Shown: positions 53,430-61,965 of the stretch, piece after piece
How the letters are laid out: every line of letters starts with the position of its first letter
How positions within the stretch are numbered: the first letter of the stretch is position 1
From: Brevibacterium album DSM 18261
GTDB lineage: Bacteria; Actinomycetota; Actinomycetes; Actinomycetales; Brevibacteriaceae
DNA: 64,000 nucleotides
Direction of reading: 5' to 3'
NCBI RefSeq assembly: GCF_000426445.1
Contig: NZ_AUFJ01000009.1
Location: 682,001 to 746,000 of the forward strand
Program-made: the position numbers and the translations under genes
Notes under the pieces: model-generated
Database searches by the model: none
Told to the model about the DNA's origin: nothing
Seen by the model: only the letters and a program-made list of their open reading frames with translations

Positions 53430-54947
53430 TCACCCGAGGTGGGGGCTGAGCTGGTCCGCGGACGGCAGCTCCCAGGTGTGGACGGGCGCGCCGGTGGCCT
53501 GGTTCTCCGCGTAGAGGAGCACGAGGCGGCGCAGCCCCTCGGCGCGCTCATCGGAGCCCACCGGCGCCCGCCCGGCGAGCGCATCGAGGGCCTTGCGCTG
53601 CCACCACGCGCCGTTGCGCCCGGTGCGCGCCCGCTCCTCGTAGATGCCGATGAACTCGTCGATCACATCCTCGTCGACCTCGAGCTGCTCGAGGCCCTCC
53701 CTCGCCTGCGGGGCCAGCGTCTCCAGGACCAGCTCCGTGACGTCGAGCGTGCCGTGCTTGGGCCAGCTCACACGCGCCCCGATGCCGTCGCGGGCCCCGT
53801 TCTCGAAGTTCTCGTGCGCCTCGGCGAAGGTCATCCGCGACCACACCGGCCGGTTCTCGTTCACGAGGTAGGAGACCAGGCCGTAGTAGAAGGCGGCATC
53901 GGCGACCATGTCCTTGACGGAGGGCCCGGCCGGCAGGATGCGGTTCTCGATCCGGATGTGGGCGGAGTCCTCGCCGGGCGCGTAGATGGGCCGGTTCCAG
54001 CGCCAGACGGTGCCGTTGTGCAGGCGCAGCTCGTGCAGCAGCGGGACGCCGGACTCCGAGGCGATGGGTTTGCCGGACGCCTCGCGGGTCTCCGGCAGCA
54101 GCGGCGGGAAGTAGCTGACGTTCTCCTCGAACAGGTCGAATACGCTGGTGATCCACCGCTCGCCGAACCACACCCGGGGCCGCACCCCCTGGTGCACGAG
54201 CTCCGGGGTCCGCGTGTCGATGGACTGGGCGAAGATCGGCAGCCGGGATTCGTGCCAGAGCCGCCGGCCCAGGAACAGCGGGGAGTTCGCCGCCATCGCC
54301 ACCTGCACGCCTGCGATCGCCTGCGAGGCGTTCCACACGTCCGCGAACCTGTTGGGCGCCACCTGGAGGTGCAGCTGCATGGAGGTGCACGTGGATTCCG
54401 GCGCGATGTCGGAGAACTCGTGCGTGTAGTGGTCCTCGCGGTCCAGGTCGATGCCGACGTACTCGCCGCGGGCGTCGATCACTGCGTTGGAGAGGGCCTT
54501 GTAGCGGTTCTCGGCCGTCATCCAGGACTCGTCCTCGAGCAGCTCCGTCGTCACGGTCGGCAGGGTGCCGATCGACACCGGCACGGCACCGGCCGCCGAG
54601 GCCGCCTCCCGGAGGGCGGCGAACCTCTGCTCGAGGCTCTGCTCCAGTTTGGACAGGCCGTGATCGCGCACGCGCATGACCGGCAGATTGATCTCAACGT
54701 TGTACGCGCCGATCTCCGACTGGAGGTCGGCGTCGTCTGCGGCCTCCAGCACGTCCTCGTTGCACAGGGCGGGCTCGCCCTGCTCGTCGACGAGGTTGAA
54801 CTCGAGCTCCAGGCCGACGGTGCCCTTGGAGACGAAGACCGCCTTCTGCAGGTACGAGTCGAAGGTCTCCAGGTTCTCCTGGAGCTTGGTCCGGTAGTGC
54901 GTCCGCTCGCGCGGTGTGTAACGGGTCGACCCGACTGCTTCTCCCAT
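53430..54947 (-). CDS. Glutamate-cysteine ligase family 2 (GCS2) protein
   Basis: 505 residues with the ATP-grasp-like GCS2 pattern: FVSKGTVGLELEFNLVDEQG near 40, IGAYNVEINLPV, TAENRYKALS, and STCTSMQLHLQVAP. Members join glutamate to cysteine or to other amines. The actinobacterial group includes EgtA and uncharacterised ligases; this one has a long C-terminus. No egt neighbours are present, so the product is undefined. Gene stop lies in a family-2 repeat arm. The divergent neighbour is the M20 peptidase. Confidence 0.85.
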   Translation of the reverse strand: MGEAVGSTRYTPRERTHYRTKLQENLETFDSYLQKAVFVSKGTVGLELEFNLVDEQGEPALCNEDVLEAADDADLQSEIGAYNVEINLPVMRVRDHGLSKLEQSLEQRFAALREAASAAGAVPVSIGTLPTVTTELLEDESWMTAENRYKALSNAVIDARGEYVGIDLDREDHYTHEFSDIAPESTCTSMQLHLQVAPNRFADVWNASQAIAGVQVAMAANSPLFLGRRLWHESRLPIFAQSIDTRTPELVHQGVRPRVWFGERWITSVFDLFEENVSYFPPLLPETREASGKPIASESGVPLLHELRLHNGTVWRWNRPIYAPGEDSAHIRIENRILPAGPSVKDMVADAAFYYGLVSYLVNENRPVWSRMTFAEAHENFENGARDGIGARVSWPKHGTLDVTELVLETLAPQAREGLEQLEVDEDVIDEFIGIYEERARTGRNGAWWQRKALDALAGRAPVGSDERAEGLRRLVLLYAENQATGAPVHTWELPSADQLSPHLG

Positions 54948-55041
54948 GACGGAATCCTGGCACAGATCGGTCCGGATATGGACACTGTTCGACGAGTCCG
55001 TCGCATCTGCCCTCCGGAACTCCCTCGCCGGAGGGCGGGCC

Positions 55042-55047
55042 TAGAAT
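55042..55047 (+). promoter_or_regulatory. -10 box of leaderless peptidase transcript
   Basis: TAGAAT ends six bases before ATG 55054; no ribosome-binding site is present. Confidence 0.55.
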
Positions 55048-55053
55048 CGCCTC

Positions 55054-56223
55054 ATGACCGCACTCCCCGAAGCACCCGCCCTGTCCAGCCTCCTCCCCGC
55101 CGCGGAATCGCGCCTGCCGCAGATGCTCGCGGACATCGAGCGCGTCGTCTCGGTCGAGTCCCCCTCGGACGACCTCGCCGCCGTCGCCGCGGGTGCCGCG
55201 GAGTTCTCCGCACTCATCGCCGAGCGCCTGGGAGCAACGCCGGAGACCGTCGTCATCGAGGGCGTCACGCACCTGCGGCTGCGGTTCGGCACCGGACTGC
55301 CACGCGCCGTAGTCCTCTGCCATCAGGACACCGTGTGGCCGCTCGGCACGCTCGACCGCCTCCCGTTCTCCCACACGGACGGCGTGATCCGCGGGCCGGG
55401 CAGCTTCGACATGCTCACCGGCGCGATCATGGCGATCCACGCCATCGCGATGCTCCAGGAGGCCGGCGGGCCCGAGGCGCTCGAGGGGCTCAGCCTCCTC
55501 GTCACGGGTGACGAGGAGGTGGGCTCGCTCACCGGTTCGGCATTCCTGCGCGCCGAGGCCGCCGAGGCGCGTGCGGCTTTCGTCCTCGAAGCCGCCGCGG
55601 GCGAGGCCGGGGCGCTCAAGCTGGCCCGCAAGGGCACGTCGATCTACACGATCGTCGTCCACGGCCGGGCCGCCCACGCCGGCCTCGAACCGGAGAAGGG
55701 GATCAACGCCGGACTGGAGCTCGCACACCTGCTGCCGCAGATCGCGGCCCTGGGGAACGCCGAACTCGGCACGACCGTCACCCCCACGAAGCTCAGCGGC
55801 GGCACCACCACGAACACCGTGCCCGCGCGGGCGCAGTTCGACGTCGACGTCCGGGCGAGATCGACGGCGGAGCAGGAGCGCGTCGACGCCGCGATCCGCG
55901 CGCTCGCGCCCGCGCTGGAGGGCACCCGGATCGAGGTGCTCGGCGGGATCAACCGCCCGCCGATGGAGCGCGCCTCCTCCGAGGGCCTGTTCGTCCGCGC
56001 CGTCGAGCTCGCCTCGGCGCTCGGGATCGACTCGCCCGTGGGCGTCGAGGTGGGCGGCGGCTCGGACGGCAACTTCACCGCCGGGGACGGGATCCCCACC
56101 CTCGACGGCCTGGGCGCCGTGGGCGACGGCGCGCACGCCGAGCACGAGCACGCGCTCAGCGCCCACATCGCACCGCGCACCGCCCTGCTGGCAGCACTCC
56201 TGGCCGACCAGCTCGCGGACTGA
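55054..56223 (+). CDS. M20-family metallopeptidase (carboxypeptidase G2-like)
   Basis: 389-residue zinc peptidase. Zinc ligands and base in order: His90 (LCHQDTVWP) with Asp92, Asp119 (GPGSFDM), Glu154/Glu155 (TGDEEVGS), a further acid in EAAAGEAGALK, and the C-terminal HAEHEH. The lid domain has RAAHAGLEPEKGINAG. Likely removes a C-terminal or N-acyl amino acid. Leaderless start. Followed by a hairpin at 56242. Confidence 0.93.
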   Translation: MTALPEAPALSSLLPAAESRLPQMLADIERVVSVESPSDDLAAVAAGAAEFSALIAERLGATPETVVIEGVTHLRLRFGTGLPRAVVLCHQDTVWPLGTLDRLPFSHTDGVIRGPGSFDMLTGAIMAIHAIAMLQEAGGPEALEGLSLLVTGDEEVGSLTGSAFLRAEAAEARAAFVLEAAAGEAGALKLARKGTSIYTIVVHGRAAHAGLEPEKGINAGLELAHLLPQIAALGNAELGTTVTPTKLSGGTTTNTVPARAQFDVDVRARSTAEQERVDAAIRALAPALEGTRIEVLGGINRPPMERASSEGLFVRAVELASALGIDSPVGVEVGGGSDGNFTAGDGIPTLDGLGAVGDGAHAEHEHALSAHIAPRTALLAALLADQLAD

Positions 56224-56241
56224 GAGGCTGCGGCGGACACA

Positions 56242-56301
56242 GCGTCGCGAAAGCTCACACTCGCCGGGCAGCTGCGGCACCGGTGTGAGCTTTCGCGACG
56301 C
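56242..56301. repeat. Perfect 19-bp intergenic hairpin
   Basis: Arms 56242-56260 and 56283-56301 are exact complements with a 22-nt loop. It lies between two rightward genes, the peptidase and DinB, so is probably a terminator for the peptidase. Not related in sequence to the other families seen. Confidence 0.82.
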
Positions 56302-56341
56302 CGCACTGTGATCCCGCCTGTCACATGACAGACTCATCGGC

Positions 56342-56905
56342 ATGACAGCAGACGACGAGGTCCCCGCATACGGCGAGCAGGACCGCCCCGAGCCTCCGCA
56401 CTCCGCCGATGAGCTCGGCACGCTGCTGGGCTTCCTCGATTTCCTGCGCGCCTCCCTGGCCTGGAAGACGGACGGCCTCTCGACGGAGGAGCTGCGCCTC
56501 ACCCTGCCGCCCTCCGACCTCACCCTGGGCGGCATGCTCGCGCACATGTCCTTCGTCGAGGACTTCTGGTTCGCACACACGGCCGCCGAGGCGCCCATGC
56601 CCGAACCCTGGGCGAGCACCGACTGGGCGGCCGACGAGGACGCCGACTGGCACCTCGTGCGCACAGCGGACGCCGCAGCGCTGCGTGACCTGTGGAAGGC
56701 GAGCACCGCCCGCTCCCGTGCACAGACCGAGCGGATGACGGCGGGTGACGCGGTCGCGGCACTGGGGCAGACGCATCCGGCCTGGGGCGGGCGGGCGCAG
56801 GTCTCGCTGCGCTGGATCCTCACGCACATGGTCGAGGAGTACGCGAGGCACCTGGGCCATGCCGACCTCATCCGCCAGTCCGTCGACGGCCTCACGGGGG
56901 AATGA
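56342..56905 (+). CDS. DinB/mycothiol-dependent DUF664 family protein
   Basis: 187-residue four-helix-bundle protein of the DinB type. LTLGGMLAHMSFVEDFWF, with His near 68, and the C-terminal SLRWILTHMVEEYARHLGHADL with two further His residues supply the three-histidine metal site, as in the mycothiol-transferase DUF664 group of actinobacteria. Probable thiol-transfer or detoxification. Short gap to the peptidase with a hairpin; a CAGACT box seven bases before the ATG suggests leaderless transcription. Confidence 0.87.
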   Translation: MTADDEVPAYGEQDRPEPPHSADELGTLLGFLDFLRASLAWKTDGLSTEELRLTLPPSDLTLGGMLAHMSFVEDFWFAHTAAEAPMPEPWASTDWAADEDADWHLVRTADAAALRDLWKASTARSRAQTERMTAGDAVAALGQTHPAWGGRAQVSLRWILTHMVEEYARHLGHADLIRQSVDGLTGE

Positions 56906-56955
56906 GGGCCGCAGATCCGGCCCGCATGCGGGAAGCTGAGCCTCCGCCCCATTGC

Positions 56956-56961
56956 TACCCT
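56956..56961 (+). promoter_or_regulatory. -10 box of leaderless enolase-superfamily transcript
   Basis: TACCCT ends six bases before ATG 56968; no ribosome-binding site. Confidence 0.5.
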
Positions 56962-56967
56962 GCTGTC

Positions 56968-58086
56968 ATGCAGCTCACGTCGCTCCGGCTCCACCGGATC
57001 TCCATGCCCCTCGTCTCCCCCTTCACCACCTCCTTCATGCGGGAGACGGAGAAGAACTGCTACCTCGTCGAGGCGACTCTCGAGACGGCGTCGGGCACCG
57101 TCACCGGCTGGGGCGAGTCCGTCGCGATGGTCGCACCGCTGTACTCGGAGGAGTACGTGGACGGCGGCATCGCGGTCACCCGCGACTGGCTCGCGCCTCG
57201 GCTGTTCGAGGCCGACGACCTCACGGCGGAGACGGTGGGCTGGCACCTCCGCCACATCATCGGCCACCCCATGGCGAAGTCCGCGCTCGAGATGGCCGTC
57301 CTCCACGCGCAGCTGCTGGCGCAGGGCCGCTCCTTCCAGGAGTACCTGGGCGGGGTCGGCACCACGGTGCCCTCCGGGGTCTCCGTGGGCATCCAGGACA
57401 CGGTCCCGGAGCTGCTGCGGGTGGTGGGCGGATATCTCGAGGAGGGGTATGCCCGCATCAAGCTGAAGATCAAGCCCGGGGCGGACCTCGAGCCGGTGGC
57501 GGCGGTGCGGAAGGAGTTCGGCGACGACTTCCTCTTCCAGGTGGATGCGAACGCCGCCTACACGCTCGTGGACGCCGCACACCTGCGCCGGCTGGACGAC
57601 TACGGCCTCCTCCTCATCGAGCAGCCCCTGGGCGAGGCGGACATCCGCCAGCACGCGGAGCTCGCCAAGCTCATGCACACGCCCATGTGCCTCGACGAGT
57701 CGATCGTCTCCGCCGAGGCCGCCGCCGATGCGATCTCCCTGGGCGCGGCCGCCGTCATCAACATCAAGCCCGGCCGGGTGGGCGGCTACCTCGAGGCCAA
57801 GAGGATCCACGACCTCGCCCGCGCCCACGGCGTGGCGGTGTGGCATGGCGGGATGGTGGAGACCGGCCTGGGGCGTGCGGCGAACGCGGCGATGGCGAGC
57901 CTGCCGGGCTTCAGCCTGCCCGGCGACATCTCCGGCTCCAGCCGCTTCTTCCACGAGGACATCACGGAGGAGATCGTCATGCACGACGGCGTCGTGGCCG
58001 TGCCAACCGGCCCCGGCTTCGGTGTGAGCATCGATCCCGAGAAGCTCGCGAAGTTCCGGACGGAGACCATCGAACTCACCCGCTGA
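56968..58086 (+). CDS. Enolase-superfamily enzyme: o-succinylbenzoate synthase / N-succinylamino-acid racemase
   Basis: 372-residue muconate-lactonizing subgroup enzyme. The lysines K165-x-K167 (ARIKLKIKPG), metal ligands Asp193 (VDAN), Glu218 (IEQPL), Asp243 (LDES) and the second lysine Lys267 (NIKPGRVGG) are all correct for OSBS/NSAR. These two activities cannot be separated by eye. No other menaquinone (men) genes are near, and there is an M20 peptidase at 55054, so N-acylamino-acid racemase work is a real option. Confidence 0.9.
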   Translation: MQLTSLRLHRISMPLVSPFTTSFMRETEKNCYLVEATLETASGTVTGWGESVAMVAPLYSEEYVDGGIAVTRDWLAPRLFEADDLTAETVGWHLRHIIGHPMAKSALEMAVLHAQLLAQGRSFQEYLGGVGTTVPSGVSVGIQDTVPELLRVVGGYLEEGYARIKLKIKPGADLEPVAAVRKEFGDDFLFQVDANAAYTLVDAAHLRRLDDYGLLLIEQPLGEADIRQHAELAKLMHTPMCLDESIVSAEAAADAISLGAAAVINIKPGRVGGYLEAKRIHDLARAHGVAVWHGGMVETGLGRAANAAMASLPGFSLPGDISGSSRFFHEDITEEIVMHDGVVAVPTGPGFGVSIDPEKLAKFRTETIELTR

Positions 58087-58161
58087 GGCGGCGTCCCCCT
58101 TCAGGGCCGATCCTGCTCGCTGAAATGACATACGGACCTGCCTCGTTCGCGTACCTGTGCT

Positions 58162-58167
58162 TAGACT
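58162..58167 (+). promoter_or_regulatory. Extended -10 promoter of FtsK-cluster operon
   Basis: TGTGCTTAGACT at 58156-58167 has an extended-type TG before TAGACT, 79 bases before ATG 58247. It is the best promoter candidate in the 160-bp gap 58087-58246; no operator palindrome was seen there. Confidence 0.4.
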
Positions 58168-58246
58168 GACCTCGATCTCGGACACACGACACAGCTCGCG
58201 TCGGCATCTGCACCCGCATGCACGACCGGCAGCAGGAGGACTCCCC

Positions 58247-61200
58247 ATGCGTGACACGGACGCAGCGCCGCACCGTGAGAGCACCGTTCCGACGAGCGGC
58301 GGGCCGAGCCATACCGAGCTGTTCACCGCGGCGCAGAACCGGATCGCAGAGCTCCTCGATGCCGACAGCGCCGCTGTCGCCCAGCACCAGGGCACACAGC
58401 AGGGACTGACGGAGACAACCCGGCGGCAGACGGCCCTCGCCAATGAGCACAGCGCCTTAGCGGGTGGCCTCGCCCGGCGCGTCCAGCACGACCTCTCCGG
58501 GTCCAACCGCGCTTGGGAAGCTCTGACCGCACTGCACAGATCCGGTCCCATCGACCCGATCGTGCCCGGGAGCTCCTTCACCGGCAGCCGCGCGCAGATC
58601 GAGACCGGCCCGGTCGACGACGCCTCCAACCGCGCCATCCAAGCGCGGGACGCCCTCGACCGCCCCCTGTTCTTCATCAAATCCCAGCACGAGGCCCTCA
58701 CCCACCACCTCCGCTTCATCGAGGGGACCCGGCGCGGCTGCATCGACCAGGCGCACGCCCTCGCCGCCGACCTCGCCGCGCACACCGACAGGGCACAGCA
58801 GGAGCTCGCGGCTCAGCGGCGCTCGCTGTCCTCGCAAAGAACTGCGCTCATCAGCAGGGGCCGCGAGCTCGACGCCGAGCACTGGGGCGCCTACCGGCAG
58901 GCGTGCACCCCCGAGGCCCCGGCGGAGGTCCTCGACTGGGCCCACCCCGCCTGGACGGAGTTCGAACCCATCGAGGCAACGGGGCCCACCGGCTATGTGG
59001 CGGGCACGCTGCACCCCGCGCACCGGACCGAGTCCCTCGATGCCCACCGCACCGAGGAGTCCGCCGAGGCCGAGGCCGTCGTCCGCTCGCAGTTCTCCCC
59101 ACTCATCCTCTCCGGCACCTGGGACCGCGCCCAGACGATCGCGTTCACCGATGGGAACCGCAGGCAGGACCAGGAGTCCTTCGTACGGGCCTTCCTCACC
59201 CGGCAGCTCGCCGCGTTCCCTCCCGGCACCCTACGGCTGGGACTCGCCGATCCCATCGGCGTGGGCCAGAGCTTCGCCCCTTTCGTCCAGCTCGCCGATC
59301 ACAGCCAGGAGCTCCTCTCCGGCAAGGTCCGCTCCTCGCAGGAGGACATCCTCGACCTCCTCACCTCGACCGCGGACCACATCGTCAACGTCGTCCAGAC
59401 GTACCTGCGGCAGGACTACGACACACTCCGGGAGTACAACGAGGCAGCCGGCGAGATCGCCGAGCCCTATCGCCTCCTCGTCCTCCTCGACTTCCCCCAC
59501 CGCATCGACGAGCGGATGATGGACCCCCTGCGGACCATTCTCGACCGGGGCCCGCGTTGCGGCGTCTTCACCCTCATCACCACCACGGGCGAGCCCCAGG
59601 ACGAGTCCGGCTACCACACGCGCGTGCGCTATGCGGACCTGCCGCATCAGTCTCTGTTCTCGCTCGACGGGCTCACGCTCGAGTTCGAGGGCCTGCGCGT
59701 GCCCCTGCACCTCGACACGGGAGGCGATGACCCCGTCCGGACGCTGGGCGAGGAGGACGGCTTCGCCGTCATCAATCGGGTCGTCGACGCCGTGGGCCGC
59801 GGCGCACGCGGGCGCGCGGTGGCGACCGCGTGGCCGGACACGCTCATCCAGTACGAGAGGGTGCTGCAGGCGGACACCCGCTCCGACCTCGTGAGCGGGA
59901 CGCGCGTGCCCGTGCCCGCGGACCCGCGCACCTGGTGGAGGAACAGCGCCGCCCCCGCGCTCGCGGCCCCGCTGGGCCGCGCCGGTGCCCGCGATGTCGC
60001 CCTGCTGACACTGGATTCGGGCGACCATGCCGGAGCCCTGCTCGTGGGCCGCCCGGGCTCAGGGAAGTCCACGCTCATCCACACCCTGCTCGCGGGTCTC
60101 ACCACTCTGTACTCCCCCGCCGAGCTGGAACTGCATCTCCTCGACTTCAAGGAGGGCGTCGAGTTCCAGGCCTATGCGGACGCGGACCTCCCTCATGCGC
60201 GCTGCGTGGCCGTCGAGAGCGAGCGGGAGTTCGGACTCAGCGTCCTCAAGAGCGTGGCCGAGGAGATGAGACGCCGCGCCGAGCTCTTCAAACAGGCCCG
60301 CCCCTCCGTGACGAATTACGCCGACTACCGCGCGCAGGGGCACGAGATGCCCCGCGTGCTCCTCGTCTTCGACGAGTTCCAGATGCTCTTCACCGCCGAT
60401 GACCGGTTGGGGATGGAGGCCGCACAGCTGCTCGAGCAGATCATCCGGCAGGGCCGGGGCCTGGGCGTCCACCTGCTGCTGAGCTCGCAGTCCCTCTCCG
60501 GGATGCCCGCCATCGGCCGGCAGGTACTCCAGATGGTGGGCGTGCGCATCCTCCTCCCGGCCTCCCCGGAGGATGGGGCGATGGTGCTCGGCGACCGGAA
60601 CTCCGCGCTGCGCTCCACCTACAAGCGCGGAGAGGGCGTCCTAAACCCGGACGCCGGTGCCGACGCCTCGAACGCGCGTTTCCTCACCGCATTCGAACCG
60701 GAGGAGGACCGCCTCACGCGCCTGGCCCGGCTGCGGGAGACCGCCGACGCCCACGGCTTCACGCGGCGGCCGCAGGTGTTCCACTCCGATGTCGAGTCCC
60801 ATCTCGACGAGGAGCCACGGGAGACGTTCCTCGCCCGTCTCACCGCGCGGCAGCCCGGCGACCCTACGCGCCTTGCGCTCGCTCCCGGGCATGCACTGCG
60901 CCTCACCGCCGATTTCCGTGCGCTGCTGCCCCGTGAGGCCGGATCCAATGCCGCGCTGGTCTCGCGGAGCGCGGATGCCAAGGCGGTGGGTTTCGCCGTG
61001 TCCGCGGCCGCCTCGGTCCTCGCAGGCGAACCGCACTCGCGCCTCCGGCTGATCACCTTCACCCAGCAGACCCCCACCCTGCAGGAGCTGTCCCGCATGC
61101 TCCAGGACTCGGGAAGGGCCCAGGTGCACGCGCCCCGTCAGCTCACCGAAGTGCTCGGCGAGCTGGCCGAGGAGCTCACGCGCCGGCAGGAGGAGTTCGA

Positions 61201-61651
61201 CCGCAACGCACGCACGGAGGTGCTCATGCTCCACGGCGTCCACCGGGCCAGGGACCTCGACTCCACCGTCTATGTCCCGCACGACCCCGAGGCGGCCGCA
61301 CCTCCCACACAGACACTGGAAGCGCTGCTGCGCGACGGTCCCGAGGTGGGCATTCACACGATCCTGTGGGCGGACACGGTGCCCAACCTCCTGCGGAGCA
61401 TCACGCGGGACTCTGCGAAGGACATCGCCCACCGATTCTTCACCGCCATGAGTCCGGAGGACCTCGCCTCCTACACCGGGGCTCACGGAGCCTTCACCCT
61501 GCGGGAGAACCAGATGGCCTACGTCAACACGGATACGCAGGAATCGGAGAAGTTCTCCCCCTACCTCGTGAGGGATGCCCGGACCATCGGCTCTCTCATC
61601 GACGGCACCGACCAGCCGGTTGCGGCCGGAGCGCATCAGGAAGGACAGTGA
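58247..61651 (+). CDS. Large FtsK/SpoIIIE-type ATPase with coiled-coil N-terminus
   Basis: 1134 residues, no membrane helix. Residues ~20-250 are helical and coiled-coil-like (AALANEHSALAGGLARRVQHDL; HTDRAQQELAAQRRSLSSQR). Three RecA-like lobes follow: lobe 1 (~290-450) has YRLLVLLDFPHRID but no P-loop; lobe 2 (~560-790) is the active one, with GRPGSGKS (~600-607), HLLDFKEGVEF, Walker B VLLVFDEFQMLF (~703-714) and the SSQSLSGMP sensor; lobe 3 (~860-1110) is degenerate, with ALVSRSADAK in place of a P-loop. One active and two degenerate lobes recall EccC/EssC of type VII secretion. ATG 58247 has GGAGG seven bases upstream. Stop shares a base with the next ATG (TGATG). I cannot name the system. 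Confidence 0.85.
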   Translation: MRDTDAAPHRESTVPTSGGPSHTELFTAAQNRIAELLDADSAAVAQHQGTQQGLTETTRRQTALANEHSALAGGLARRVQHDLSGSNRAWEALTALHRSGPIDPIVPGSSFTGSRAQIETGPVDDASNRAIQARDALDRPLFFIKSQHEALTHHLRFIEGTRRGCIDQAHALAADLAAHTDRAQQELAAQRRSLSSQRTALISRGRELDAEHWGAYRQACTPEAPAEVLDWAHPAWTEFEPIEATGPTGYVAGTLHPAHRTESLDAHRTEESAEAEAVVRSQFSPLILSGTWDRAQTIAFTDGNRRQDQESFVRAFLTRQLAAFPPGTLRLGLADPIGVGQSFAPFVQLADHSQELLSGKVRSSQEDILDLLTSTADHIVNVVQTYLRQDYDTLREYNEAAGEIAEPYRLLVLLDFPHRIDERMMDPLRTILDRGPRCGVFTLITTTGEPQDESGYHTRVRYADLPHQSLFSLDGLTLEFEGLRVPLHLDTGGDDPVRTLGEEDGFAVINRVVDAVGRGARGRAVATAWPDTLIQYERVLQADTRSDLVSGTRVPVPADPRTWWRNSAAPALAAPLGRAGARDVALLTLDSGDHAGALLVGRPGSGKSTLIHTLLAGLTTLYSPAELELHLLDFKEGVEFQAYADADLPHARCVAVESEREFGLSVLKSVAEEMRRRAELFKQARPSVTNYADYRAQGHEMPRVLLVFDEFQMLFTADDRLGMEAAQLLEQIIRQGRGLGVHLLLSSQSLSGMPAIGRQVLQMVGVRILLPASPEDGAMVLGDRNSALRSTYKRGEGVLNPDAGADASNARFLTAFEPEEDRLTRLARLRETADAHGFTRRPQVFHSDVESHLDEEPRETFLARLTARQPGDPTRLALAPGHALRLTADFRALLPREAGSNAALVSRSADAKAVGFAVSAAASVLAGEPHSRLRLITFTQQTPTLQELSRMLQDSGRAQVHAPRQLTEVLGELAEELTRRQEEFDRNARTEVLMLHGVHRARDLDSTVYVPHDPEAAAPPTQTLEALLRDGPEVGIHTILWADTVPNLLRSITRDSAKDIAHRFFTAMSPEDLASYTGAHGAFTLRENQMAYVNTDTQESEKFSPYLVRDARTIGSLIDGTDQPVAAGAHQEGQ

Positions 61652-61914
61652 TGGACCGCGTACATGCCAATGCCCACGAACTCGAGCAGTTCGCCCACCG
61701 GTTGCGCAGCAACAGCGACGAGGTCGTCCGTCTGGCCCAACAGCTCGACCGCACTCTGCAGACGATCGACTGGAACGACTCGGTCAAGGACAGGATCGAC
61801 CGCGATGTGAGCGAAGCGACCGCGGGGCTCAAGAAGCTCTCGCAGACGCTCCAGGCACACGCGCACGAGGTGGACAGGAAGTCCCACCAGCTGCGCGACT
61901 TCCTGGGCAGGTGA
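61651..61914 (+). CDS. WXG100-like small helical protein
   Basis: 87 residues, all helical, starting RVHANAHELEQFAHRLRSNS and ending with a second helix AHEVDRKSHQLRDFLGR. The turn carries TIDWNDSVKDRIDRDVSE, i.e. W-x-D where ESX-type proteins have W-x-G. Length, two-helix hairpin and genomic place beside an FtsK-type ATPase resemble WXG100 secretion substrates or partners. Start overlaps the ATPase stop (TGATG), so dosage is coupled. The W-N-D variant is shared with the gene at 63125. Confidence 0.75.
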   Translation: MDRVHANAHELEQFAHRLRSNSDEVVRLAQQLDRTLQTIDWNDSVKDRIDRDVSEATAGLKKLSQTLQAHAHEVDRKSHQLRDFLGR

Positions 61915-61965
61915 AGACGGACCGGCTGAGGGGCCGGCAGGCAGATCGGCAGTGAAGGAGCGCAG

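Noticed and set aside
56968..58086. Naming the enolase-superfamily gene menC
   Set aside because: The residues fit OSBS and N-acylamino-acid racemase equally, and no men genes are nearby.
54694..58785. 1363-codon open frame on the minus strand across the peptidase, DinB and enolase-superfamily genes
   Set aside because: Its product is Arg/Gly/His-rich with no fold, it is antisense to three genes with intact catalytic residues, and it exists because high-GC codon bias leaves few stops.
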